Source: Corallococcus sp. NCRR
GTDB taxonomy: Bacteria > Myxococcota > Myxococcia > Myxococcales > Myxococcaceae
NCBI RefSeq assembly: GCF_026965535.1
Contig: NZ_CP114039.1
Coordinates: 9,159,461-9,223,460, forward strand
Direction of reading: 5' to 3'
Length of the DNA: 64,000 nt
Positions 1-8,285 of this stretch are shown here, piece after piece. Made by a program: the position numbers and the translations under genes. Every line of letters begins with the position of its first letter. Within the stretch, counting starts at the first letter, position 1. The notes under the pieces are model-generated. The model was not told the origin of the DNA. It was given only the letters and a program-made list of their open reading frames with translations, and did no database searches.

Positions 1-1
1 G

Positions 2-988
2 AAGGAGCCGGCGAAGCGGCCCGCGACCGCGACAGACGTGCGGCTGAAGCTCCGGAGCCTGGCGCGACCGCCCGTGCCGTCCGGGAGCGCGGAACCGCCA
101 TTGGAGTCACCGGCCGTACCGGCAGTGCCCATGGCCATCGTGGCTCCGGCTCGCCGGAACGGGATGTCGCTCGCGGTGGCCGCGGTCGCAGGGGTGGCGC
201 TGCTGGGAGTGGGTTACGGGCTGGGAGCGCGGACGGGGAAGGCGGAGCAGCTGCAAGTGATTGCACCGCCTCGGCCTTCCGAGCAGGTGCTGGTGGACGC
301 GAGACCTGTGCCTCCAGTGGAGCCGCCGCCAGTCACGGAGACGCAGCCCCCTGTCGAGGCGCAGCCCGAGGTCGTCGACGACGCCGCGCCCGAGGAGGCG
401 GAGACCGCGACAGCGACCCTGGCGAAGTCCACGAAGTTGCCACCGTTGCCGGCGGTGACTCCCTCCGAGATCAAGATGGAGCAGCGGCAGGCGGGGCTGT
501 TCAAGCTGCTGCTGGCGCGGGCGAAGGACGTGGACGCGGAGGGAGTGCTGCGCGGCAGGCTGCTCCAGCAGTACCGGGCCGCCGCGGAGGCGACGTCGGA
601 CTCCGAGCGTGCGCGCATCCATGTCGCGCTGGATGACATCGAGAAGGAGCTGACCCAGCGCATCGCACTGCACGATGCGCCCCCTGCGCCCGTCGTCGCC
701 GTCGTCGCGCCACCCGTGGCGCCCCGGGTCCCGGCGCTCGTGATTCCCAAGCTCCCCACCCTGCCCCAGGGCAATGCCTCCGAGCAGAAGCTGGCCCAGC
801 GCATGGACAAGCTGGTGGTGGAGCTGCGCAAGCGCACGCAGAACCAGGACGTCGCGCCGGAACTCACGAAGCAGTTGGTGGACATCTTCACTGAAGCCGC
901 GAAGGCCCAGACCGCCACCGAGCGCATGACCGTGCATCAGGCCCTCGATGCGTGGCAGGAGCGATTGACGACGCGCTTCCCTCGCTGA
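2..988 (+). CDS. Ser/Thr protein kinase, C-terminal part (5'-truncated by window edge)
   Basis: Only the end of the gene is inside the window. The first readable residues (KEPAKRPATATDVRLKL) match the last helix of a Hanks-type kinase domain and align with EKDPAKRPASAEEVRQRLK of the next gene. A proline-rich linker follows, then one membrane segment (roughly nt 160-225, AVAAVAGVALLGVGYGLG). The rest is a predicted extracytoplasmic region with two helical modules that also occur in the next gene (DVDAEGVLRG...HVALDDIEKELTQRI and KLVVELRKRT...ALDAWQERL). The catalytic domain is presumably just upstream of the window. A transmembrane sensor kinase is inferred; ligand unknown. It looks like a tandem paralog of the gene at 1155. 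Confidence 0.8.
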   Translation, partial: KEPAKRPATATDVRLKLRSLARPPVPSGSAEPPLESPAVPAVPMAIVAPARRNGMSLAVAAVAGVALLGVGYGLGARTGKAEQLQVIAPPRPSEQVLVDARPVPPVEPPPVTETQPPVEAQPEVVDDAAPEEAETATATLAKSTKLPPLPAVTPSEIKMEQRQAGLFKLLLARAKDVDAEGVLRGRLLQQYRAAAEATSDSERARIHVALDDIEKELTQRIALHDAPPAPVVAVVAPPVAPRVPALVIPKLPTLPQGNASEQKLAQRMDKLVVELRKRTQNQDVAPELTKQLVDIFTEAAKAQTATERMTVHQALDAWQERLTTRFPR

Positions 989-1154
989 TCATCGAGGCGT
1001 GCATCGTCGGGAGCGGACGAGAGGAAAACGACCGCCCCACTGGAAGTACAGGCAATCCCGCGTCGACTGGCGGACGAGCGAACAACCGGCAAGCCTTCAG
1101 GGCACGCGACGGCGTCCCCTGGATCACGGTACTGTCACCGTAAACGGGCTTTCC

Positions 1155-2984
1155 ATGAAGACGCGAAGAATTCCGGAGACGGGGGCACACCGGTCGGTGA
1201 CGGAGCGTGAGGTGCCGGTGGCAATGGCATCCACGGCGCCGAAGGTGGATCCGCTGCTGGGGGCGCAGCTGGGTGAGTTCGTCATCCAGGAGCGCATTGG
1301 CGCGGGTGGGATGGGGGTCGTCTACCGGGCGGAGCACCCCATCATTGGCAAGCAAGCCGCCATCAAGGTGTTGCGCGCGGAGTTGATGTCGCCGGAGCAG
1401 GCGCAGCGGTTGCTGGTGGAGGCGCGGTCGGTCAACGCCATCCGTCACCCGGGCATCCTGGACATCTTCAACTTCGGGTCGTTGCCGGACGGGCGGCCGT
1501 ACGTGGTGATGGAGCTGCTCCAGGGCCAGTCGCTCGCGGCCGTGCTGCGCGCGCGGGGCCGGTTGGACGTGGGGACAGCGGTCTGGATGTTGGATCAGAT
1601 CCTCTCGCCGCTGGGGGCCGCGCACCGGGCGGGGGTGGTGCACCGGGACCTGAAGCCGGCGAACGTGTTCATGGCGGAGCGGCCAGACGCGGCGCCCATG
1701 CTCAAGCTGGTCGACTTCGGCATCGCCAAGGTGCTGCAGTCGCAAGAGGGACTGACGAACGCGGACGGCTCCGTGTTGGGGACGCCGGACTTCATGGCGC
1801 CCGAGCAGATCCGCGGCGGCACGGTGGGCCCGGCCACGGACCTGTACGCGCTGGGCGTGATGGCGTTCCAGATGCTCACGGGCGCGAGGCCGTTCCAGGG
1901 CGACAACGTGCAGGTGCTGTTCGCGCACATCGAACAGGCACCGCAGCCACCCTCGTCGAAGGTGGAGGGTCTGCCGCCGGAGCTCGACGCGCTGGTGCTC
2001 CAGTTGCTGGAGAAGGATCCGGCGAAGCGGCCCGCCTCCGCGGAGGAGGTGCGGCAAAGGTTGAAGGCCCTGTCCCTGGAGCAGCCTCCGGGCGCGCTGG
2101 GCCCGTCCGTGGCCGTGGAGCCGAAGCGGGAGGAGCCCACGGCACCAACGGCGCCCCGGCCGCCGGGGCTCGCGGTGATGCTCGCGGATCGCCGGAAGGT
2201 GGTGCCGCTCGCGGTGGCGGCGGTCGCGGGGGTGGCGCTGCTGGGCACGGGGCTCTGGTGGGTGACGCGGCCCGCGGAGGCGCCGCCCAAGGTGGAGCAG
2301 CGTCTACCCACTCCGGCCCCGCCCGTGGTGAAGGCGCCAGAGCCGGTGGTGCCACCCGCTCCTCCTGCTCCGGTCGTGCAAGCCGAGCCCGAGCCCGAGC
2401 CGGAGGCAACGGAAGAAGAGGCGTCGGAGACGGAGGTGAAGACAGGACTGCCTCCGCTGCCGCTCACGACGGCGTCGGAGAAGAAGCTGGCGCGGCGGCT
2501 GTTCGGCTTGTTTAAGCAACAGCGGGCGCGAGCGAAGGACGTGGACGCGGAGGGAGAGCTGCGCGGCAAGCTGATCCACCAGTACCGGGCCGCCGCGGAC
2601 GCGACGAAGGATTCCGAGCGCACGCGGATCCACGTGGCGCTGGATGGCATCGAGAAGGAGCTGACCCAGCGCATCGCGCTGCATGACGCCCCGCCCGTGG
2701 TCGTCGTCCCGGAGATGCCCAAGACTCCACCGCTCGTGCTGCCCGCGCTGCCCACCCTGCCCCGGACCAACGTGTCCGAGCAGCGATTGGCCCAGCGGTT
2801 GGACAAGCTGGTCGCGGAGCTGCGCAAACGCACGAAGGGCCAGGACGTGGCGCCGGACCTCACGAAGCAGGTGGTGGACATCTACAAGTCCGCGGCGAAC
2901 GCCACGACCGCTACGGAGCGCATGGAGGTGAATCAGGCGCTGGATGCGTGGCAGGAGAGGCTGACGGCGCGCTTCCCCCGCTGA
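1155..2984 (+). CDS. Transmembrane Ser/Thr protein kinase
   Basis: 609 aa. The kinase domain spans about residues 42-305: glycine loop GAGGMG (50-54), AIKVL lysine, HRDLKPAN at 163-170 and DFG at 187-189, so it should be catalytically active. A Pro-rich linker, one membrane helix (about 350-370, PLAVAAVAGVALLG) and an extracytoplasmic part follow; the latter carries the same two helical modules as the preceding gene. The reading frame is open back to 999, but ATG 1155 is chosen because it begins just before the kinase fold and the upstream residues look non-coding; ATG at residue 24 is an alternative. It ends shortly before a convergent gene. A signalling role at the inner membrane is inferred; substrate unknown. 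Confidence 0.9.
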   Translation: MKTRRIPETGAHRSVTEREVPVAMASTAPKVDPLLGAQLGEFVIQERIGAGGMGVVYRAEHPIIGKQAAIKVLRAELMSPEQAQRLLVEARSVNAIRHPGILDIFNFGSLPDGRPYVVMELLQGQSLAAVLRARGRLDVGTAVWMLDQILSPLGAAHRAGVVHRDLKPANVFMAERPDAAPMLKLVDFGIAKVLQSQEGLTNADGSVLGTPDFMAPEQIRGGTVGPATDLYALGVMAFQMLTGARPFQGDNVQVLFAHIEQAPQPPSSKVEGLPPELDALVLQLLEKDPAKRPASAEEVRQRLKALSLEQPPGALGPSVAVEPKREEPTAPTAPRPPGLAVMLADRRKVVPLAVAAVAGVALLGTGLWWVTRPAEAPPKVEQRLPTPAPPVVKAPEPVVPPAPPAPVVQAEPEPEPEATEEEASETEVKTGLPPLPLTTASEKKLARRLFGLFKQQRARAKDVDAEGELRGKLIHQYRAAADATKDSERTRIHVALDGIEKELTQRIALHDAPPVVVVPEMPKTPPLVLPALPTLPRTNVSEQRLAQRLDKLVAELRKRTKGQDVAPDLTKQVVDIYKSAANATTATERMEVNQALDAWQERLTARFPR

Positions 2985-3033
2985 TCATTATTGAAGACTC
3001 GATTGATAGGCTGAAGCGCGGCCTCGAAAAGCG

Positions 3034-4233
3034 CTAACCCCGGTCCTCCTCGTCCGCCTCATCCAGCCCCTCTGGCGACTCCAACAGCCGCCGGGCCCGC
3101 TCCATCATCTCCACGACAATCTGCCCGGCGGGCTGCACGGTGTCGATGCGCGCCATGCTCGCGCCTCCCGCTGGGAGGCTCATCTCCTCCAGGTCTCCCT
3201 GGGTGTCCGGCGTGGGCAGGAACGAGCTGAACTTCGGCATCACGTACTGCACGTCCAGCACGCCCGGGAACAGCCGCGTCGTCCCGATGGCCTCTGACTC
3301 CGTTGTCGCCGGCACGCTCGACTCGCGTCCCGCCCACTCGCGCACCACGCGGTTGCGGATCACCCGCATGCGCTTGCCCGGCCACTCCGGCCCGAACAGC
3401 GTCGTCAACGCCGTGTCACCCGCGTCCCCGTCCACCAGCCGCTGCTTGTAGAGCGGATGCGCGTACGCCTCCACCGACGCCACCAGCCGCGTGCCCACCC
3501 AGACGCCGTCCGCGCCCTGATGCATTGCACGTGCGGCGCTGAACCCGTCCGCGATGCCTCCCGCCGCCAGCACCGGCACCGCGTCCGTCAGCTTCCGGAA
3601 CTCCTTCAGCAACACCAACGTCGGCGTGCTGCCCAGGTTGCGCCCGCCCGCCTGCCGCCCCTGGGCGATGAGCCCCTGCGCTCCGGCGTCCAATGCCTGC
3701 CTCGCCAGCTCCACCGTGCCTGCCTGCACCCAGACCCGCGTCCCCGCCGCCTGCAGCGCCTGAATCCACTCGCGCGGCGGCATCGTCCAGTGGAACACCA
3801 CCACCGGCACCTTCGCCGCGATGCATGTGTCCACGTGGTCGCGCGTCGTGAAGCCGTGCGGCTCCAGCTTGTCCACGATGAAGTCCACGCCGTAGGGGCG
3901 CTGCGTGCCCGCCTGGATGGCCTTCAGCCGCGCCTCCAGCACGCCCGGCGGCTCCGGCGCCGTGCCCAGCATTCCCAGGCCGCCCGCCTCCGACACCGCC
4001 ACCACCAACGGCGGCAGGGACACGAACGCCATGCCCGCCCCGGCGAAGGGATAGTGGATGCCCAGCTCGCGCGTCAGCCGCGTCCTCAACGTGTTGCCCT
4101 CCAACACGTAGATGGGCTTCTGCTTCGGACGGGCCTCCAGGCCCGCGGCATCGGACTCGCCGTCCGCCAACGACGCCTCGGCCTCGGAGGAAGCAGAGGG
4201 CTGGCCGGGTCGTCCGTCGTTCGCGCCGTTCAT
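3034..4233 (-). CDS. Nitronate monooxygenase / 2-nitropropane dioxygenase-like flavoprotein
   Basis: 399 aa. After a low-complexity N-terminus of about 45 residues, the protein has the NPD-family TIM barrel: YPFAGAGMAFVS, GGLGMLG near the FMN site, VVVFHWTMPP, GAQGLIAQGRQAGG and the phosphate-binding AAGGIADG. Family members oxidise alkyl nitronates with FMN; some homologues act on acyl-thioesters in polyketide or fatty-acid pathways, so the substrate is unproven. ATG 4233 is preferred over an upstream in-frame TTG (4272) because GGGAG lies about 6 bases before it. It is convergent with the kinase at 1155. Confidence 0.85.
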   Translation of the reverse strand: MNGANDGRPGQPSASSEAEASLADGESDAAGLEARPKQKPIYVLEGNTLRTRLTRELGIHYPFAGAGMAFVSLPPLVVAVSEAGGLGMLGTAPEPPGVLEARLKAIQAGTQRPYGVDFIVDKLEPHGFTTRDHVDTCIAAKVPVVVFHWTMPPREWIQALQAAGTRVWVQAGTVELARQALDAGAQGLIAQGRQAGGRNLGSTPTLVLLKEFRKLTDAVPVLAAGGIADGFSAARAMHQGADGVWVGTRLVASVEAYAHPLYKQRLVDGDAGDTALTTLFGPEWPGKRMRVIRNRVVREWAGRESSVPATTESEAIGTTRLFPGVLDVQYVMPKFSSFLPTPDTQGDLEEMSLPAGGASMARIDTVQPAGQIVVEMMERARRLLESPEGLDEADEEDRG

Positions 4234-4342
4234 CACGTCTCCCGCAGGGATGCTGACGTACCGAGCCTTCAAGATTAGCAGCGCCGCCCCCTGATTCAGC
4301 CGCGGCCGGGCGGGGCCGTGCTCACTGGCCAGCAGAGCGGCC

Positions 4343-5164
4343 TCACTCCTCCGGGATGAGGCCGCCGGGCCCCAGCCCCGCGTCCGTCAGCACCCGCCCC
4401 CGCCCCAGCCTCCGCGTCAGGGGCCGGTAGCGCTGCGCCACCAGCGTGCTCAACCGGAACGGCAGCTTCCGCTCCCGCTCCACCCGGCGGGCCTGCTCCA
4501 CCAGCGCCTCGCGCGTCAGCCGCCGCGGCCCCTCCAACCCCACCAGGATGCGGTTGGTGGTGGTGGGCACCTCGAAGATGGACAGGCCGTGGAAGCTCAC
4601 CTGGTAGGTGCGCACCATCGCGTCGTAGTGCGGGTTGCCCGCGGACTCCCAGACGTTGCTCACCACCACCCCGCCCCGCGTCAGCCGCGCGCGCACCGCG
4701 CCCAGGAACTCGCGCGTGGCCAGGTGCCCCGGAATCTGATCCGCCCCGTACGCATCCAGGATGATGACGTCATAGGGCGGCCCGTCCGCTTCGATGAAGG
4801 CCCGCCCGTCCGCCACGTGCGCGCGCAGGAGCGCGTCCTCCTGGAAGCCGCAGTACTCCTTCGCGGCGTCCACCACCGCCGCGTCCAGCTCCACCACGTC
4901 GATGTGCGTGTCCGGCAGCACCGCGCGCAGGAACATGGGGATGGAGCCGCCCCCCAACCCGATGGCGAGGATGTTCTCCGGCCGGGGCACGAACGCCAGC
5001 GCCACCATCGCCATGCGGGTGTACGGCAGCTCCAGCCGCAGCGGTTCGCCGGGCCAGACCACGCTCTGGCGCGCCCCCCCGTCGCCAAAGCGCAGCGAGC
5101 GGCGTCCCTGCGCGTCCTCGGTGACGATGACGGGCCCGGTGCCATCATCGCTCTCTTCATCCAA
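4343..5164 (-). CDS. Spermidine synthase-like SAM-dependent methyltransferase-fold protein
   Basis: 273 aa, Rossmann fold of the spermidine-synthase class. Visible motifs are ILAIGLGGGSIP (SAM or dcSAM-binding glycine loop), VVELDAAVV (acidic residue for the ribose) and YDVIILDAYGADQIP. True polyamine synthases carry further substrate residues that I cannot confirm, so the reaction is left open. The start is a TTG at 5164 with GGAG about 12 bases upstream; the nearby ATG at 5160 is in another frame. It follows the lipoprotein gene at 5183 by 18 bases and is probably the last gene of a three-gene minus-strand operon that begins with the RTX protein. Confidence 0.8.
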   Translation of the reverse strand: MDEESDDGTGPVIVTEDAQGRRSLRFGDGGARQSVVWPGEPLRLELPYTRMAMVALAFVPRPENILAIGLGGGSIPMFLRAVLPDTHIDVVELDAAVVDAAKEYCGFQEDALLRAHVADGRAFIEADGPPYDVIILDAYGADQIPGHLATREFLGAVRARLTRGGVVVSNVWESAGNPHYDAMVRTYQVSFHGLSIFEVPTTTNRILVGLEGPRRLTREALVEQARRVERERKLPFRLSTLVAQRYRPLTRRLGRGRVLTDAGLGPGGLIPEE

Positions 5165-5182
5165 CGCCAGGACCCGGGCTCC

Positions 5183-5845
5183 CTACTTCGCGTCCGTCAC
5201 CGGCAGCGGTCCGCTGTCCAGCACCCGCTGCGCCGTCACCGCCGGCCCGTAATGGGGCGTCTGGATGGGCGTGCCCTGTGAGTCCTTCCCCTGGCTCAGC
5301 GGGATGGCCTCCGCGTCTGGCAGGTAGCCCACGCGCAGGGACACCTCGCGCACGTCGGACAGCTCGCGCGTCTCCTCCGGGCCCGTGGGGTACGGCAGCG
5401 CGGTGCGCAGGGGCAGCGGCACCACCGCGCGGCGGCTCGCCGTGGCGCCCGGCTCCACGCGGCTGACCGCGGGCACCTCCGGCGCCTCCACCGCCAGATC
5501 CTCCGGCACCGGCAGCAACATCCGCGACAGCACGACCTTGCCGCCGGACAGGTCCACGTAGGCCCGCTCGGGAGCCAGCGTGAGGTGGCCGCTGAAGCCC
5601 ACGTCCCACAGGCCGTCCGTGAGCAGCACGGCCTTCTGGGTGCGGTTGTGCACCGCGTAGGTGACGGCGAGCGAGTCCGCCTCGCGCGCCACCGACTCCA
5701 CCTTCAGCTCCACGTCCGCCTGGGCCACGCGCTGTCCTCCGGGGTCCGCTGGGGGCGCGGGCCGCTCCGGCGCCCGCGCGCAGCCCACGAATATCGCCAG
5801 CGCCATGATGGCACCAGCGCGGCGGAAGGTCTTCATCCCCCGCAT
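5183..5845 (-). CDS. Putative lipoprotein of unknown function
   Basis: 220 aa. The N-terminus has a positively charged start, the hydrophobic stretch AGAIMALAIFVG and a Cys, a plausible lipoprotein signal although the lipobox (FVGC) is not ideal. A Pro/Ala linker follows, then a beta-rich region with no family I recognise. The phrase TYAVHNRTQKAVLLTD suggests an immunoglobulin-like fold typical of proteins that compare free and bound states, but this is a guess. Its ATG lies one base after the stop of the RTX gene (TAGGATG), which implies translational coupling and co-expression. An alternative start is ATG 5836. Confidence 0.7.
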   Translation of the reverse strand: MRGMKTFRRAGAIMALAIFVGCARAPERPAPPADPGGQRVAQADVELKVESVAREADSLAVTYAVHNRTQKAVLLTDGLWDVGFSGHLTLAPERAYVDLSGGKVVLSRMLLPVPEDLAVEAPEVPAVSRVEPGATASRRAVVPLPLRTALPYPTGPEETRELSDVREVSLRVGYLPDAEAIPLSQGKDSQGTPIQTPHYGPAVTAQRVLDSGPLPVTDAK

Positions 5846-5846
5846 C

Positions 5847-7364
5847 CTAGTAGCGCGGGCGGGTCGGCAGGTTCAGGTCGTCGCGCAGGACGTTCTCTCC
5901 GGGACGGCCGCCCTGCACCACGTCCGGCGTGGACGGGTCCTGGTCCAGGTCGATGGGCAGGCCCACCGCGGAGGTCTCCAGGTTGCGCGTGCCGTTCTTG
6001 GAGCCCAGGGCCAGCGTGCCGTTGTTCATGTCCGACGCGTGCACCAGCTCGTGGAACAGGCCCACCACCGGCGGGCGGTTCATCCACTCCTCGCTGCCCA
6101 GCGAGATGCGCGTGGTGTTGTAGTTCACCTGCGCGTCCGTGCCCTTGCCCGGCGTGCCGTCCGCGTTCATGAAGCCGTCGTTGAAGTTCGTCCCGCCCGC
6201 GCTGTTGCCGCTGGACGTCTCGCGGATGACCGTCTTCTTGCCGCTGGCGTCCAGCGTGCCCAGCAGCTCCTGGCCCGAAGGCAGCGAGCGCATCGCGTCC
6301 AGGTCCGACTGCACGCGCGCCTGGAACTCCGCGCTGCCCGTCACGGAGACGGAGGAGCCGCGCTGGTCCGCGTCCGTCATGTCGACGATTTCGCGCTCGC
6401 CCTCGGCCGCGTCGCAGGTGGCCTCGTTCTCCTCGACGTAGAGCTTGTCCGTGCCCTTGCCGCCCCGGACCGTGTCCTTGCCCTCGCCACCCGCCACCGC
6501 GTCATTGCCCGCGCCGCCCGACAGCGTGTCATCGCCGCGCCCGCCAATGACCTGATCGTCGCCCTCGCCGCCAAAGGCCCGGTCGTTGCCCGCGCCCGCG
6601 TCGATGTAGTCCCGGCCCGCGCCGCCCGACAGCGTGTCGTTGCCGTCCAGGCCGTACATCACGTCCCGGCCCTCGCCGCCCATGATGCGGTCGTCGCCCG
6701 CGCCGCCCTCCAGGTAGTCGTCGCCGTCCAGGCCCTTCAGCGTGTCGTTGCCCTCGCCGCCAATGACGGTGTCGTTGCCCGCGCCGCCGATGAGCGTGTC
6801 GTTGCCCGCGCCGCCGGTGAGCTTGTCGTCGCCCTCACCGCCATCCAGGGTGATGTCCTGGGTGACGCTCTTGTCCACGGTGATGGAGTCGTTGCCCGCG
6901 CCGCCGTTGATGATGACGCCCTGGGCCTGCTCGGCGGTCAGGTTCACCGTGTCGCTGCCGGACGTGATGGTGAGCCCGCCGTTCTTGTTCTGCGTCACCT
7001 TCGCGGTGTTGTTGCCCGCGCCCAGGTCCACCACCGTGCGCCCATCCGCGTTCGTGCTCACCTGCGGCGCGAGCGCCTTCTGCACGCCCTTGCCAATCGA
7101 GTCGAGCGCCGAACCGAGGCTCGACGCGATGCCGCCCAGGAAGCCGCCGCCGGACTTGTCCTTCTTCACCGCCGTCTCGGTGGTGCGCACCTCCGTCAGC
7201 GGGGGCCGCGAGCCCGCGCGGGGCCCCGCGTCGAAGCCGTCCGACATCCGCTGCGTGACGGCGGCCTTCACCGCGTTGGGCTTCGCGGGCGTCGCGAGCG
7301 TCTTCGGCTGCGGGGTGCTGACAGGGGACGTCGTGCGCGAGCCGGGCTTGCCAATCGTGGTCAT
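5847..7364 (-). CDS. RTX calcium-binding protein with C-terminal M91-type metallopeptidase domain
   Basis: 505 aa, no classical signal peptide. An N-terminal Ser/Thr/Pro-rich region is followed by about 17 RTX nonapeptides of type GGxGxDxL between residues 150 and 305 (for example GGAGNDTLI, GGEGDDQVI), which bind calcium and usually accompany type I secretion. The C-terminal domain holds HELVHASD at 438-445, the zinc HExxH of the M91/NleD-like effector peptidase family, with NYNTTRISLGSEEW in front as in that family. ATG 7364 has GGGAGAAG five bases upstream. It heads an operon with a lipoprotein and a spermidine-synthase-like gene. A secreted Ca-dependent zinc protease or effector is inferred; no ABC exporter is nearby. 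Confidence 0.85.
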   Translation of the reverse strand: MTTIGKPGSRTTSPVSTPQPKTLATPAKPNAVKAAVTQRMSDGFDAGPRAGSRPPLTEVRTTETAVKKDKSGGGFLGGIASSLGSALDSIGKGVQKALAPQVSTNADGRTVVDLGAGNNTAKVTQNKNGGLTITSGSDTVNLTAEQAQGVIINGGAGNDSITVDKSVTQDITLDGGEGDDKLTGGAGNDTLIGGAGNDTVIGGEGNDTLKGLDGDDYLEGGAGDDRIMGGEGRDVMYGLDGNDTLSGGAGRDYIDAGAGNDRAFGGEGDDQVIGGRGDDTLSGGAGNDAVAGGEGKDTVRGGKGTDKLYVEENEATCDAAEGEREIVDMTDADQRGSSVSVTGSAEFQARVQSDLDAMRSLPSGQELLGTLDASGKKTVIRETSSGNSAGGTNFNDGFMNADGTPGKGTDAQVNYNTTRISLGSEEWMNRPPVVGLFHELVHASDMNNGTLALGSKNGTRNLETSAVGLPIDLDQDPSTPDVVQGGRPGENVLRDDLNLPTRPRY

Positions 7365-7642
7365 GTCGCTTCTCCCAGGTGACGGAGACACCTGGCCGGA
7401 GGGTCCCGGCGGCGGGTCGCCAGGGTCGGCCGAACGCCGACATTCCAGATTGTCGTGAACGTTTGCCGCCAGTTGCGGCACCCACCGCGAAACGACACGG
7501 CGCGGCACGGAAGCCCTTGGAATCGTTGTGTTTCTCAATTCCCAATCCCCGAGACGATTTCCAGTTTTTCGTGTATTACGGCTTCACCGCCTCCTCCCCA
7601 TTCGTCGGGGAACGGAGGACGGATGACGGGAGGGAGCACCGC

Positions 7643-8188
7643 ATGAAGCTGAAGACGTTGCTGTCCGCCGGGGTGGCACTGGCCGCCGCGGCGTGGGCCA
7701 GTCCGGGAGTGGCGGCCACGGCGAACGGCCCCATCTGCGACACGGCGGCCTACGTGAACTCGACCACCTATTACAGCTGCACCGGGAGCAGCCACACGGC
7801 GCTGGATATCGGGAACGGCACCTGCGGCGAGTGGAACCACCGCGGCATGCTGGTGGGCAACTACTACTATTACTACTACGGCGGCTGCGCGGCGGCCTGC
7901 TACGGCTCCACCTGCAACGGCGGCGCGGGCAACTACTACGTGGTGTCCGGCGGGAGCGGCTGGGACTTCCGCCAGCTGCACTTCTACGCCAACGTCAGCT
8001 CCGGCACGAAGACGTGCGACCGCTGCGCGCTGGGGCTCGTGGGCGGCACGGGCAACGCCACCGGCCCGCACGTGCACGCGGACAACCGCCAGTACGGCAC
8101 GCGCAAGTCGGCCTGGTACACCAGCGTCGGCACCACGTGCGGCACCAACGCGTACTGCAACAACCGGCTGGGCGTTCCCACACTGTAG
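7643..8188 (+). CDS. Secreted M23-family (LytM-like) peptidase
   Basis: 181 aa with a clear Sec signal peptide (MKLKTLLSAGVALAAAAW, cleavage near ATA/NG around residue 27). The mature part is Cys-rich and has the zinc motifs of M23 endopeptidases: HTALDIG (HxxxD) and GPHVHADN (HxH), preceded by GLVGGTGNATG, equivalent to the family GxTGxSTGPHLH. It lacks an N-terminal cell-wall binding module and is short, like the beta-lytic/LasA-type enzymes. It contains a conspicuous run NYYYYYYGG. GGAGGGAG lies seven bases before the ATG. A role in lysing prey or remodelling peptidoglycan is inferred from the family and host. A strong hairpin follows the stop. Confidence 0.82.
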   Translation: MKLKTLLSAGVALAAAAWASPGVAATANGPICDTAAYVNSTTYYSCTGSSHTALDIGNGTCGEWNHRGMLVGNYYYYYYGGCAAACYGSTCNGGAGNYYVVSGGSGWDFRQLHFYANVSSGTKTCDRCALGLVGGTGNATGPHVHADNRQYGTRKSAWYTSVGTTCGTNAYCNNRLGVPTL

Positions 8189-8200
8189 CCCGTGTGTCTT

Positions 8201-8236
8201 CCGGGCGGGGGCCGCGTGTGCCCCGCCCGGCTGTTT
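8201..8236 (+). terminator. Intrinsic-terminator-like hairpin after the M23 peptidase gene
   Basis: A perfect 10-bp inverted repeat (CCGGGCGGGG / CCCCGCCCGG, 8201-8210 and 8221-8230) with a 10-base loop, followed by CTGTTT. It lies 13 bases after the stop codon. The T tract is weak, as is common at this GC content. Confidence 0.65.
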
Positions 8237-8285
8237 CCGGCGCGCGTGCGCCCCTCCATTCCTCACCGTGTGAGCCCCCTTCGAC

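Noticed and set aside
7859..7882. Tyr-rich codon run in the M23 peptidase as a microsatellite or slippage site
   Set aside because: Codons alternate TAC/TAT with no perfect repeat, and the zinc motifs on both sides stay in frame.
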